Shown piece after piece: positions 1-8,356 of a stretch of 62,450 bases of DNA (its first letter is position 1; the number at the start of each line of letters is the position of its first letter). Position numbers and translations under genes: made by a program. Location of the stretch: positions 1 to 62,450 of the forward strand of contig CAYOFP010000010.1 of the NCBI GenBank assembly GCA_964403505.1. The letters run 5' to 3'. The notes beneath the pieces are model-generated. The model saw nothing but the letters and a program-made list of their open reading frames with translations, searched no databases and was not told where the DNA came from. Source of the stretch: CAKSEI01 sp964403505. GTDB lineage: Bacteria; Bacillota; Clostridia; Oscillospirales; CAG-272.

Positions 1-66
1 GGCGGAAACGCAACCAGAGCTCAGATGGCAACGAACATGACAAAGTACATCGACAGCAGAAAATAA
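1..66 (+). CDS. 3' end of an SLH-domain surface protein (partial)
   Basis: The first 22 codons are open in frame 1 and end at TAA (64-66). They read as the tail of an S-layer homology domain: the ATRAQMATNMTKYI stretch matches the ATRAQ(V/M)AS/TIL.R(Y/F) ending of the SLH domains in the two complete SLH proteins at 9-13 kb. The gene therefore begins left of the window and encodes a wall-anchored exported protein. Nothing can be said about its N-terminal domains. Confidence 0.75.
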   Translation, partial: GGNATRAQMATNMTKYIDSRK

Positions 67-108
67 TGCTGACATGACGAAAGATTAAAATGATATAAAG
101 AAAAACAA

Positions 109-154
109 AAAGCAATATGCCGCACGGCAAGACCGTGCGGCATATTGCTTTTTT
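109..154. terminator. Bidirectional intrinsic terminator
   Basis: A perfect 19-bp stem (109-127 with 133-151) closes on a 5-nt loop. It has T residues on the right and A residues on the left, so it can end both the SLH gene on the plus strand and the XRE gene on the minus strand. Confidence 0.85.
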
Positions 155-386
155 ATATTCTTTTTTCGATCTCGCCTACGATCTCGCTCATATGAACCCC
201 GAGGGCGAGGCTGATCCGGTAGAGAGTTTCAAGGGTCGGCTTTCGTTCTCCGCGCTCGATCGCACTTAGATGCGTTCTGCCGATATCGGAGAGGCCGCTC
301 AGCACCTCCTGCGATACTCCCTTGCGCCGTCTGAACTCCGCAATCACATTCCCGACAATTTTTGAATCAAGCATCATTTCCGACAT
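153..386 (-). CDS. XRE-family HTH transcriptional regulator
   Basis: A 77-residue protein that is almost entirely one Cro/C1-type helix-turn-helix domain (about residues 11-67). The recognition region around VSQEVLSGLSDIGRTHLSAIERG and the following KPTLETLYRIS are typical of XRE proteins. There is no ligand or protease domain, so it is a minimal DNA-binding protein. A G-rich stretch (GGGGGGAT) about 8 nt upstream could be its ribosome site. It is divergent from the LRR-dockerin gene at 533, with about 145 bp between the two starts. Control of that gene is possible but rests on position only. Confidence 0.85.
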   Translation of the reverse strand: MSEMMLDSKIVGNVIAEFRRRKGVSQEVLSGLSDIGRTHLSAIERGERKPTLETLYRISLALGVHMSEIVGEIEKRI

Positions 387-463
387 AGCGATCGATCCCC
401 CCGTTAATCTGTATTTCTATTCCTTATTGTAGAGGATTTTTTCGCAAATCATGAATACTTATG

Positions 464-492
464 TTGACAAATGAGCACATATGTGTTAAAAT
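464..492 (+). promoter_or_regulatory. Sigma-A-type promoter of the LRR-dockerin gene
   Basis: TTGACA (464-469), a 17-bp spacer and TAAAAT (487-492). The ATG at 461 lies upstream of this promoter, which supports the start chosen at 533. Confidence 0.7.
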
Positions 493-532
493 TAAAATAA
501 TATTTGCAAACTACGGAGGAAATAAAGAAATT

Positions 533-1858
533 ATGATGAAAAAATGCACTAAAAAGGCGCTTTCCTGCTTAATAGCAGTCATACTTGTCATGCTGTCCGT
601 CGCAATAGCGCCAATCAAAGCCTCGGCGGCAATAATAATGAGCGGAGCATTCGGCGATAACCTCACATGGACACTTGACGATAATGGATTGCTCACAATA
701 AGCGGAACCGGCGATATGTGGGATTATAATTATTTAAACAACCAATCGCCATTGCGTTATTATTATTTCCAATTATTTGCCGTCCAAATCCATGACGGCG
801 TGACAAGCATCGGAAACGATACCTTCGAAAGCTGCTCTCGTCTCGAGAGCATTACCATACCAGACACTGTGATCAGCATCGGAATCGGGGCGTTTTGTGG
901 CTGCGACTCACTCATGAGCATCACCATCCCGGACGGTGTAACATACATCGGTAGCGAGGCGTTTGAAGGATGCAGTTCTCTCACAAGTATCAAGATCCCA
1001 GACGGCGTGACGGATATCGAAGATTATACATTTTTGGGATGCCGTGCACTTGAGAGCATTACCATCCCGGACAGTGTGACTAACATCGGAAACGAAGCGT
1101 TTTATAACTGCCGTACACTAACGGACATCGCTATCCCGAACAGTGTAACATACATCGGCAGCGGAGCGTTTGAAGAATGCCGTGCGCTCACAAGCATCAA
1201 GATCCCAGACGGTGTGACAAGGATCGAAGACCGTACGTTTTCGCGGTGCAGTGCACTTACGAGCATCACAATCCCTGATAGTGTAACATACATCGGTGAA
1301 GAGGCGTTTTTATATTGCGACAGACTTACAATTTACGGGGACAGCGGATCTTATGCGGAGCGCTATGCAAATGAGTACAACATTCCGTTTGCGGTGCTTA
1401 CTTCGTGTGAGAATGATGCACACACTTATGGTGCATGGAGCACAGTGACGGCTGCAACCTGCACGGACGAGGGATTAGAGCGGCGTACATGCGAGAACTG
1501 CTTTGCAAGCGAAACTCGCAAAATAGAAGCACTCGCTCACGATTATATCGATGAGGTAACTCCGCCGACATCGAATGAGCAGGGATATACGACCCATACA
1601 TGCTCACGCTGTGCAGATACTTATATTGATTCATATACCGACCCGATAGCAACTTATATTTTAGGCGATGTAAACGGCGACAAAGAGATAAACGGCGATG
1701 ATGTATCCGATCTTTCGAGATATGTCGCAAAGTGGCCGGATACAATCCTTGATTCTATATTAGCGGCGGATGTAAACGGTGATGGAGAGATAAACGGCGA
1801 CGACATATCCGATCTTTCGAGATATATTGCAAAGTGGCCGGGTTCGATCATTGGATAA
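533..1858 (+). CDS. Secreted BspA-type LRR protein with C-terminal type I dockerin
   Basis: A predicted 441-residue exported protein. The start at 533 was chosen because GGAGGA (515-520) precedes it and it gives a clean signal peptide (Lys-rich N-terminus, hydrophobic core, cleavage near ASA-A). Next come a short domain with LTWTLDDNGLLTISGTG and about eight LRR_5/BspA repeats of 23 residues (SITIPDSVTSIG.EAF..C type). After these is a region with repeated TC...CENC/CSRC motifs. The last 60 residues hold two Ca-binding dockerin repeats (DVNGDKEINGDDVSDL and DVNGDGEINGDDISDL). Type I dockerins bind cohesins on a scaffoldin, so this protein is probably docked on an external complex. No cohesin is in the window. 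The LRRs probably serve in binding or adhesion. Confidence 0.85.
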   Translation: MMKKCTKKALSCLIAVILVMLSVAIAPIKASAAIIMSGAFGDNLTWTLDDNGLLTISGTGDMWDYNYLNNQSPLRYYYFQLFAVQIHDGVTSIGNDTFESCSRLESITIPDTVISIGIGAFCGCDSLMSITIPDGVTYIGSEAFEGCSSLTSIKIPDGVTDIEDYTFLGCRALESITIPDSVTNIGNEAFYNCRTLTDIAIPNSVTYIGSGAFEECRALTSIKIPDGVTRIEDRTFSRCSALTSITIPDSVTYIGEEAFLYCDRLTIYGDSGSYAERYANEYNIPFAVLTSCENDAHTYGAWSTVTAATCTDEGLERRTCENCFASETRKIEALAHDYIDEVTPPTSNEQGYTTHTCSRCADTYIDSYTDPIATYILGDVNGDKEINGDDVSDLSRYVAKWPDTILDSILAADVNGDGEINGDDISDLSRYIAKWPGSIIG

Positions 1859-1861
1859 CAT

Positions 1862-1903
1862 AAAAAAGAATGTCATCAGCTAAAGCTGATGACATTCTTT
1901 TAT
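1862..1903. terminator. Bidirectional intrinsic terminator between convergent genes
   Basis: AAAGAATGTCATCAGC pairs with GCTGATGACATTCTTT around a TAAA loop, with A- and T-runs on the two sides. It serves the LRR-dockerin gene and the convergent PHP gene. Confidence 0.85.
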
Positions 1904-1916
1904 GCCGAAAGCTCTA

Positions 1917-2786
1917 TCATATCGAAATGATCGAGCTCCATGCTTTATTTCCGTCTTTGTCCGTGACCTCGCATCTGACCCATCGCTCAAAATCATACGG
2001 CTTATAAATTGCCTCTGTCAGATTCTCGCCGCGATGCATACGGCTGCCGTTCCACACGCTCTGCGAGAAGAAGGATATCTCACACACGGGCGAACAACGG
2101 CACAGAACGCCCTCGTCCGTTTTTTCAATATGTACTTCCGGCCCCTGCGTCGCATAAAAGTGCGCCTCCTCGATCTTCTTTAAAATCGAGCGTGTATCGG
2201 TCATACCGTCCGAGACATCGAGCATGATATACGACCTTGTCTCATCGCCCTCATAATGATGGACATCATCCGTTGCAAGGAGCGGCAGGATAATGTCGTT
2301 ATTTGCGAGCAGGTCGACGATCTCACCCGAATAAGGCCTGTTGGAAGAGAACATACCCGAAATGGTATTATATATCTCGGTTGCACCGAAGCCGTGCACC
2401 GCCTTTATCTGCTCGACGGAATTAAGCGACCATGCAGGATGCGCAATGACCGGCAGTCCCCCTGCCGCGCGTATCTTATCAACAATGCCCTGTGGGGTAT
2501 CCGCCTTTTCTATACCCGGATCTCCCTCCATGCCGAGAGCGACAATATGATAGACCCCGTATTTGCTGTCCGCACCCTTATGGTATTCGCAGCCCGATAT
2601 GATACGCAGACCTGACAGCTCGCCCTCTTGCGAAACCTTCCAGTGGTCGGTGATAGCGATCGCATCATAACCTGCATCCTTATATATTTTTGCCGCCTCC
2701 TCGGGCGCTTTGTGTCCGTCCGATTCAGTCGTATGAATATGAAGTCCCAGCTTCATCCTTTTTTTCCCGAAAATATCGGTATACAT
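1917..2786 (-). CDS. PHP-domain metal-dependent phosphoesterase
   Basis: A 289-residue cytoplasmic protein of the polymerase and histidinol phosphatase (PHP) superfamily. Metal-binding motifs are visible: HIH (H16, H18), AITDH (D47, H48), IAHPAW and ATDDVHHY. These support a multinuclear metal site that hydrolyses phosphomonoesters or related substrates; the substrate is unknown. After about residue 215 comes a small C-terminal beta-rich region, as in other stand-alone PHP proteins. The first ATG has AGAGGCGAGA upstream; M11 is a weaker alternative because its purine run abuts the ATG. It is a single gene that shares a terminator with its convergent neighbour. Confidence 0.85.
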   Translation of the reverse strand: MYTDIFGKKRMKLGLHIHTTESDGHKAPEEAAKIYKDAGYDAIAITDHWKVSQEGELSGLRIISGCEYHKGADSKYGVYHIVALGMEGDPGIEKADTPQGIVDKIRAAGGLPVIAHPAWSLNSVEQIKAVHGFGATEIYNTISGMFSSNRPYSGEIVDLLANNDIILPLLATDDVHHYEGDETRSYIMLDVSDGMTDTRSILKKIEEAHFYATQGPEVHIEKTDEGVLCRCSPVCEISFFSQSVWNGSRMHRGENLTEAIYKPYDFERWVRCEVTDKDGNKAWSSIISI

Positions 2787-2901
2787 TGTATCTCGCCTCT
2801 TTTCTTTCTATAAATTATACCATATAAGCGATTATTTTTCAATATATCTTGACCTGATTGCACCTGCTATGATAAAATATTTACCAAAGGATGTGATTAT
2901 T

Positions 2902-4092
2902 ATGGAATACATTATTTCAAACAAAATGAAAGATATGCAGGGCTCGGCGATCCGTGAAATTTTCAAAAACGCCGCCGATCCGCAGACGATATCCCTCGCA
3001 GGAGGAAACCCGGCGCCCGAGACATTCCCGGCAAAGGAGCTTTCCGAAATAGCAAAGAGACTGTTATCGGAAGAGCCTGTTCTCTCGCTCCAATACGGTG
3101 TAACGGAGGGATACCCCAAGCTACGGGATGCCGTACGTGAGCGCCTCTCAAAAAAAGAGGGCATAGGAAATGAAAACGACGATCTCATCATCGTCTCCGG
3201 CGGACAGCAGGGCATCGACCTTACATCAAAGGTGCTTTTAAACGAGGGTGACACCGTCATCGTCGAAGAGCCGTCGTTTATCGGCGCACTCAACGGCTTC
3301 CGTTCCTACGGCGCACACCTGTGCGGAGTGCAGATGGACGACGACGGACTGAATATCGAGTCTCTCGAGCGTGCGATTGCAGATAATGACAATGTAAAAA
3401 TACTCTATACCATACCGAACTATCAGAACCCGACGGGTATCACCATGTCGCTCGAAAAACGGCGCAAGGTATACGAAATAGCCAAGAAAAACAATATTAT
3501 CATCATCGAGGACAACCCGTACGGCGAGCTTTCCTTCGACGGCGTGCATATTCCGCCGATCAAGTCCTTTGACGACGGAAGCACGGTCGTTTACTGCGGC
3601 TCATTCTCAAAAATACTCTCCCCCGGCCTGCGTCTCGGCTTCTGTATGGGACCGAAGCAGATCATCGCAAAAGACATTATCGCAAAACAGGCAGGAGACG
3701 TTCATACGCCCATGCTCACACAGCTCATGGCGTACGAATACATGACAGGCTATGACCTCGATGCGAATATCGCACGCTCGGCAAAGCTTTACGCCGACAA
3801 ATGCTCATTTATGATCGACTGCATCGAGAAATATTTCCCGAAGGAAGTAAAGCATACAAACCCCAAAGGCGGACTTTTCATCTGGTGCGATATGGGAGAG
3901 GGCTATGACGCATCCGTTGCGGTGAAAAAATGTGCCGAAAACAAGGTCGTTTTCGTCCCCGGCTCGACTTTCATGTGCGATATGTCGAAACCCTGCGGTG
4001 CATTCAGACTGAACTATTCCACGGTATCGAACGAAAGAATAGAACAGGGTATCAAGCTCATCGGAGAAACTCTGAGCGAAATAATGAAATAA
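2902..4092 (+). CDS. PLP-dependent aminotransferase, class I/II (LysN/Aro8-like)
   Basis: A predicted 396-residue fold-type I aminotransferase. The start at 2902 has AAAGGATG 8 nt upstream. Visible family marks are the NYQNPTG loop (N176-G179), the EDNPYGEL stretch contributing cofactor contacts, and SFSKILSPGLRLGF, whose Lys (K237) should form the Schiff base with pyridoxal phosphate. The length and motifs fit the 2-aminoadipate/aromatic/branched-chain group that resembles the MocR catalytic domain, but there is no N-terminal GntR DNA-binding domain. It is a single gene with its own terminator. The exact amino acid substrate cannot be read from the sequence. Confidence 0.88.
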   Translation: MEYIISNKMKDMQGSAIREIFKNAADPQTISLAGGNPAPETFPAKELSEIAKRLLSEEPVLSLQYGVTEGYPKLRDAVRERLSKKEGIGNENDDLIIVSGGQQGIDLTSKVLLNEGDTVIVEEPSFIGALNGFRSYGAHLCGVQMDDDGLNIESLERAIADNDNVKILYTIPNYQNPTGITMSLEKRRKVYEIAKKNNIIIIEDNPYGELSFDGVHIPPIKSFDDGSTVVYCGSFSKILSPGLRLGFCMGPKQIIAKDIIAKQAGDVHTPMLTQLMAYEYMTGYDLDANIARSAKLYADKCSFMIDCIEKYFPKEVKHTNPKGGLFIWCDMGEGYDASVAVKKCAENKVVFVPGSTFMCDMSKPCGAFRLNYSTVSNERIEQGIKLIGETLSEIMK

Positions 4093-4097
4093 AAAAT

Positions 4098-4121
4098 TGC
4101 CGACTTTGTCGGCATTTTTTT
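4098..4121 (+). terminator. Intrinsic terminator of the aminotransferase gene
   Basis: TGCCGAC-TTT-GTCGGCA followed by seven T residues, 6 nt after the stop codon. Confidence 0.9.
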
Positions 4122-4206
4122 ATAGAATAAACAAAGTTTTGTAACGCCATTGTATTTTCAAATACCATATGCTAAAATGGAAAAAAAGCATATATGGGGG
4201 ATAACT

Positions 4207-6090
4207 ATGCTCTTAACGAAAAATAAAAAGACAGAGATCATTCTTCCTGCCCTGCCGACCGAGCAGGAAAAATTCGCACAAGAAGAGCTGACGGCATACC
4301 TGAATAAGATATTCGGCATAAGCGCCGTCACAGCAGAAACACCCGATCCCGAGGCAAATACATTCTTAATAGGCGCACCTGCACGAAACAGATATGCCGA
4401 AAAAATCATATCTGACCAAGACTTCTCTTCTCTTTTGACGGGAGAAGAAGGCATATTGATCGAAATATGCGGGAATACTGCACTGCTTGCAGGAAGTTAC
4501 GGATATGACGATATGGACAGGGGTACGGTATATGCGGTATATGAGTTTTTAGAGAGGTATCTCGGCTGTTCCCTTGCGGCGTACTCATCGCCCGAGGCAG
4601 ACGCAGGAGAGATCGTACCCCAATATGACGAGCTCGAGCTAAAAAACTGCCGTCATTTCAAAGCGCATGCCGACAGACCCTATCGCTGTGCGATCATACA
4701 ATACGGCGAGGCGGCGGGAGACCCCTATCATGCCCTGAATCTCCCGTTTGTCGATTGGCTCGCAAAAAACCGTTACAACCGTATACTTGCATGGGCGAGC
4801 GTTTATGAAGCATACAAAAAAACGGGGCTGATCTATGATCTTGAGCGCCGCGGCATACGCATGAGCGTAGGACACCATGAATCGTCACGCATGTGGCTGC
4901 CATATTTCGGAAATGAATACTTCCCCGAGCATTACTATGAAACACACCCTGAGTACTACCGCCTGAATGCGGACGGCACACGCTATAAACCCAAAAATAA
5001 AGACGACCATACCGGTCAATGGATCTATTGCTCGAGAAACATCGACTGCATCGCTCAGATAAGCCGGAATATTATCAGCTGGATCAAAGAAAACCCCTTA
5101 GTCGATACGATCGCCTTTTGGCCGAATGACGGTATCTTCGAACAGTGCTGCTGCGAAAAATGCGCACCGTACAGCAAGGTGGAAAATTACACTTATTTTC
5201 AGAATGAGGTCGCACGCAGGGTAAGCGAGGTCTGCCCCAATATCAAAATAGATATGCTCGTATATGTAGACCTATGGGAATGTCCCGAGGGCGCAAAGCT
5301 CGAGCCGTGTCTGCGAATCGACGAGGCGGCATGGGCCAAGGAGCAACGATACTGCGGCAAGCCCGACGGCTCGTGTCTGTCGGAAACTGAATTTGAAAGC
5401 AACATCATGGGCTGGAAAAGTGCAGGCGCAGAGGTCGTATACTACGACTACTACATGGGCGTCTACGGCAACCGCCAGCGCATCATCCCGATGGCAGACG
5501 AGATACAGAGCATATGGAAACGTTTTGCCGCACTCGGCATCTCGGGCGCAGGCACACAGATCGAGTGCTTCAATATCTGGAATCACCTGATGAACCTATA
5601 CACCTTCGGCAGAACAGCATATGACAGTTCCCTGTCGTTTGAGGATAATCTCGCCGCTTTGTGCCGTCTTTTCGGCGAAGGCGGGGAGTATATCGCTCAG
5701 GCGATACGCCTGATGGAGGAGACGCTTGACGGCGAGGAGATCATCGGCTACGCCGGAAAATATATGATAGAACACATTGATAAAGAGAAAGTATATTCTC
5801 TCTTTGAAAAGGCACTGTCTGCGGCCCATGGCAGGACAGAGCGAAATAATATCCGCCTTTTGCGTATGGCATTCCGCTATTCGGAGATAGAGACCGCCGA
5901 CCCGTCCAATGCGACCCGTGAAAAGGTCAGCCGTTTCCAGGATTACGATGACCCGACAGGCGAGCTTGCCTACATGGGAACGCACTTTGACAGCTTTTAT
6001 CATAACGATCCCGGATATGCGATCGCCTTCCCCGTCACAAACACCGACACAAAGGACTTCACTCCCGATAAATGGTATATATTTGAGTAA
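4207..6090 (+). CDS. DUF4838 family protein, putative amino-sugar-related glycoside hydrolase
   Basis: A 627-residue protein. The start at 4207 has GGGGG 6 nt upstream; the ATG at 4150 has no ribosome site. Residues about 1-125 resemble the small alpha/beta domain that precedes the barrel in GH20 hexosaminidases and alpha-glucuronidases (LPTEQEKFAQEELTAYL, FLIGAPARN). Residues about 170-450 match DUF4838, with SVGHHESSRMWLPYFGNEYF, a Cys-rich FEQCCCEKCAPYS and acidic residues in WPNDGIFE. There is no signal peptide, so it should act inside the cell. It lies immediately upstream of a LacI-nagA-nagB operon, and a LacI-type palindrome starts 5 nt after its stop. A role in releasing N-acetylglucosamine from an imported glycan is inferred from this context. 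The family's chemistry is not established. Confidence 0.75.
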   Translation: MLLTKNKKTEIILPALPTEQEKFAQEELTAYLNKIFGISAVTAETPDPEANTFLIGAPARNRYAEKIISDQDFSSLLTGEEGILIEICGNTALLAGSYGYDDMDRGTVYAVYEFLERYLGCSLAAYSSPEADAGEIVPQYDELELKNCRHFKAHADRPYRCAIIQYGEAAGDPYHALNLPFVDWLAKNRYNRILAWASVYEAYKKTGLIYDLERRGIRMSVGHHESSRMWLPYFGNEYFPEHYYETHPEYYRLNADGTRYKPKNKDDHTGQWIYCSRNIDCIAQISRNIISWIKENPLVDTIAFWPNDGIFEQCCCEKCAPYSKVENYTYFQNEVARRVSEVCPNIKIDMLVYVDLWECPEGAKLEPCLRIDEAAWAKEQRYCGKPDGSCLSETEFESNIMGWKSAGAEVVYYDYYMGVYGNRQRIIPMADEIQSIWKRFAALGISGAGTQIECFNIWNHLMNLYTFGRTAYDSSLSFEDNLAALCRLFGEGGEYIAQAIRLMEETLDGEEIIGYAGKYMIEHIDKEKVYSLFEKALSAAHGRTERNNIRLLRMAFRYSEIETADPSNATREKVSRFQDYDDPTGELAYMGTHFDSFYHNDPGYAIAFPVTNTDTKDFTPDKWYIFE

Positions 6091-6094
6091 ATAC

Positions 6095-6108
6095 TGTAAG
6101 CGTTTACA
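6095..6108. promoter_or_regulatory. LacI-family operator O1 (upstream)
   Basis: TGTAAGCGTTTACA, a near-palindrome with the central CG typical of LacI/CcpA-family operators. It lies upstream of the -35 element, 66 bp centre to centre from O2, a distance compatible with looping. Confidence 0.7.
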
Positions 6109-6126
6109 AATCATTCCTGCAAACTG

Positions 6127-6155
6127 TTGACAAACGCAATAATTTAATGTATCAT
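6127..6155 (+). promoter_or_regulatory. Promoter of the lacI-nagA-nagB operon
   Basis: TTGACA (6127-6132), a 17-bp spacer and TATCAT (6150-6155). The expected start point is near 6162, inside O2, so repressor binding should block initiation. Confidence 0.75.
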
Positions 6156-6160
6156 ATGAT

Positions 6161-6174
6161 TGTAAACGTTTACA
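6161..6174. promoter_or_regulatory. LacI-family operator O2 (overlapping the start point)
   Basis: TGTAAACGTTTACA is a perfect 14-bp palindrome immediately downstream of the -10 box. It is the most likely main site for the LacI-type regulator encoded next to it. CcpA binding to the same sequence is also possible. Confidence 0.8.
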
Positions 6175-6191
6175 CAAGGGAGGAAAAGCTC

Positions 6192-7169
6192 TTGAATATT
6201 TACGATATTGCCAAACAATGCGGAGTTTCGACGGCGACCGTATCGCGCGTGATAAACGGCGGAAGCGTCAGCGAAGAAACACGCACAAAGGTCAAAGCCG
6301 TGCTTGACAAGACAGGCTACCGGCCGAATCCGTATGCGCAGGGAATGAATATCACCGCTATGAAAACCGTCGGCATACTCATGTCGGAGATCGATGATCT
6401 GTACTACATGAGCGCCGTCGCAAGCCTTGAAAACGAACTGCGCCGTGCGGGATACGACATCATCATACACAGCGTGGGGCGAAACCCGAAAAACATCAAA
6501 AAATACATCGACCAATTTGTGACACGAAAGGTGAGCGCTATCTTTTCAATCGGAAGCGTATTTCACAGCGTTGAAAAACAGCTCACCACTTCCGGCACAA
6601 TACCGATCATCACGATCAATCTGAAAACGGAAAATGACGAATGTCACAATATCTTTTGCGATGATACCTTAGCCGTGGAGCGCACGGTAAAGCTCTTGCA
6701 CCAGCGCGGCCACAGAGGTTTTTTATACCTGTACGATGCCGACACTGTGAGCGAAGCGGCAAAGCTGGCAGGTTTCCGCAAAGGACTTATGGCGTGCGGT
6801 ATCAGCGAAAGCTCGGGCATTGTCAGAAACTGTCCCCGTAATTTTACGGCGGCGCAAAATACCGCCGTTCAGCTTCTATCCGAGCGGCCGGATATCACCG
6901 CCGTGCTCACATCAGTCGACGAGCTGGCAGTCGGAGTGGCAAGAGCCGCATCTTCTATCGGCCGTCTCATCCCCGGAAATCTCGCAATCGTAGGATATGA
7001 TAATTCCATCCTTGCAGAGTGTGCGACGCCGAGAATAACATCGATAGACAACAGAGTAAAAGAACTGTGCACCCTCGGCGCAAAGCTGTTTTTCGACCTG
7101 ATAGACAATAAGCCTGTTCCCCGTCAGCAGATCCTGAACTGCCGCCTTGTCGAAAGGGAGACAACATGA
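6192..7169 (+). CDS. LacI-family transcriptional regulator of amino-sugar genes
   Basis: A predicted 325-residue repressor that starts with TTG at 6192. The AAGGGAGGA ribosome site lies 7 nt upstream, the protein then begins NIYDIAKQCGVSTATVSR as LacI proteins do, and the ATG at 6147 lies upstream of the predicted transcription start. The HTH occupies residues 2-25, followed by the hinge helix and a periplasmic-binding-protein-like sensor domain (about 58-325). Its stop overlaps the nagA start (ATGA), so the regulator and two catabolic enzymes form one operon. The perfect palindrome just after the promoter suggests autoregulation. The inducer is probably an amino-sugar phosphate; that is inference from context. 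Confidence 0.88.
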   Translation: MNIYDIAKQCGVSTATVSRVINGGSVSEETRTKVKAVLDKTGYRPNPYAQGMNITAMKTVGILMSEIDDLYYMSAVASLENELRRAGYDIIIHSVGRNPKNIKKYIDQFVTRKVSAIFSIGSVFHSVEKQLTTSGTIPIITINLKTENDECHNIFCDDTLAVERTVKLLHQRGHRGFLYLYDADTVSEAAKLAGFRKGLMACGISESSGIVRNCPRNFTAAQNTAVQLLSERPDITAVLTSVDELAVGVARAASSIGRLIPGNLAIVGYDNSILAECATPRITSIDNRVKELCTLGAKLFFDLIDNKPVPRQQILNCRLVERETT

Positions 7170-8356
7170 AGCTTGCGATCATAAATCCGGTCATCATCAC
7201 AAACGGGAGCATAATTCACGATCATTCGGTAATTATCAAAGACGGAAAGATCGAAGAGCTATCGACTGGAAAAATAGACACATCCGCTTTTGACCGTATT
7301 ATTGATGCACACGGCGCATATCTGAGCCCGGGATGGATCGACATCCATACTCACGGTATCGGAGGCTATGACTTCATGGATGCCGACAGCGCAGGTGCCG
7401 CAAGCGCCATGCATGAATATGCCCGACACGGAGTCACCGGTGCTTTCCCGACGACTATGAGCGCTCCTTATAAAGATATCATATCGGCGCTTGACTCTCT
7501 CGCAGAGGCAAAATTTGACGGCGGAGCACGGTTTCTCGGCGCACATATTGAAGGGCCGTATTTCAGCCCGGAGCAGTGCGGCGCGCAACCGCCCGAACAG
7601 CTGAAAACTCCCGATGACGGATTCTATGCAGAGCTTATCGGCAAATACCCGTTCATCGCACGCATCGATGCAGCGCCCGAGCTTCCGGGCAGTCTGCAAA
7701 TGGCAAAAGAGTTGACCGCTCACGGCGTGATCGCCGGAATAGCGCATACAAATGCAAACTCGCTCGAGACCCTCACGGCGATCGAGGCAGGTTACCGTAT
7801 CGCCACACACCTCTTCTCAGGTATGTCGGGTGTACACCGTAAAAACGGATACCGGTACGGAGGAACCGTCGAAGCGTGTCTTTTAAGCGATGAAATATAT
7901 TGCGAGACCATATGCGACGGGATCCACCTGCCGCCCGAGCTTTTAGCGCTGACACATAAGGTAAAAGGCGCACACCGCATGATACTCGTCAGCGATTCCA
8001 TGCGAGGTGCGGCGATGCCCGTCGGGAGCGAATGTATGCTCGGCAATAAAATTACCGGAACACGCACGGTAGTTGACAGCGACGTTGCGTGGCTTCCCGA
8101 CAGGAGTGCGTTTGCAGGCAGTATCGCCACATACGACCGCCTCATACGCACGGCGCTGAATGTAGCGCAAATACCCATGACCGACATCGTAACCATGGCG
8201 TCTGAGACGCCTGCCTCGGCAATGCGCCTCAAAAACAAAGGCAGGATCGCGCCCGGATACGACGCAGATATCACTATTTTTGATGAAAATATCAATGTTT
8301 TGTATACGATAGTAGACGGAACATTAGAATATAACTCGGAGGACAAACAAAAATGA
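7166..8356 (+). CDS. nagA: N-acetylglucosamine-6-phosphate deacetylase
   Basis: A 396-residue enzyme that removes the acetyl group from GlcNAc-6-phosphate, giving glucosamine-6-phosphate and acetate in the cytoplasm. Amidohydrolase motifs are intact: DIHTHG (H61, H63), HIEGPYF (E129 metal ligand), AHTNA, ATHLFSGMSGVHRKNG and LVSDSMRG with the catalytic Asp (about D277). The length is normal for NagA. It overlaps lacI upstream and nagB downstream, each by the 4-nt ATGA, so translation is coupled. The product feeds directly into NagB. Confidence 0.95.
   Translation: MKLAIINPVIITNGSIIHDHSVIIKDGKIEELSTGKIDTSAFDRIIDAHGAYLSPGWIDIHTHGIGGYDFMDADSAGAASAMHEYARHGVTGAFPTTMSAPYKDIISALDSLAEAKFDGGARFLGAHIEGPYFSPEQCGAQPPEQLKTPDDGFYAELIGKYPFIARIDAAPELPGSLQMAKELTAHGVIAGIAHTNANSLETLTAIEAGYRIATHLFSGMSGVHRKNGYRYGGTVEACLLSDEIYCETICDGIHLPPELLALTHKVKGAHRMILVSDSMRGAAMPVGSECMLGNKITGTRTVVDSDVAWLPDRSAFAGSIATYDRLIRTALNVAQIPMTDIVTMASETPASAMRLKNKGRIAPGYDADITIFDENINVLYTIVDGTLEYNSEDKQK

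Noticed and set aside
461..532. Upstream ATG extension of the LRR-dockerin gene
   Set aside because: The ATG at 461 lies before the TTGACA/TAAAAT promoter and lacks a ribosome site; the start at 533 has GGAGGA and a signal peptide.
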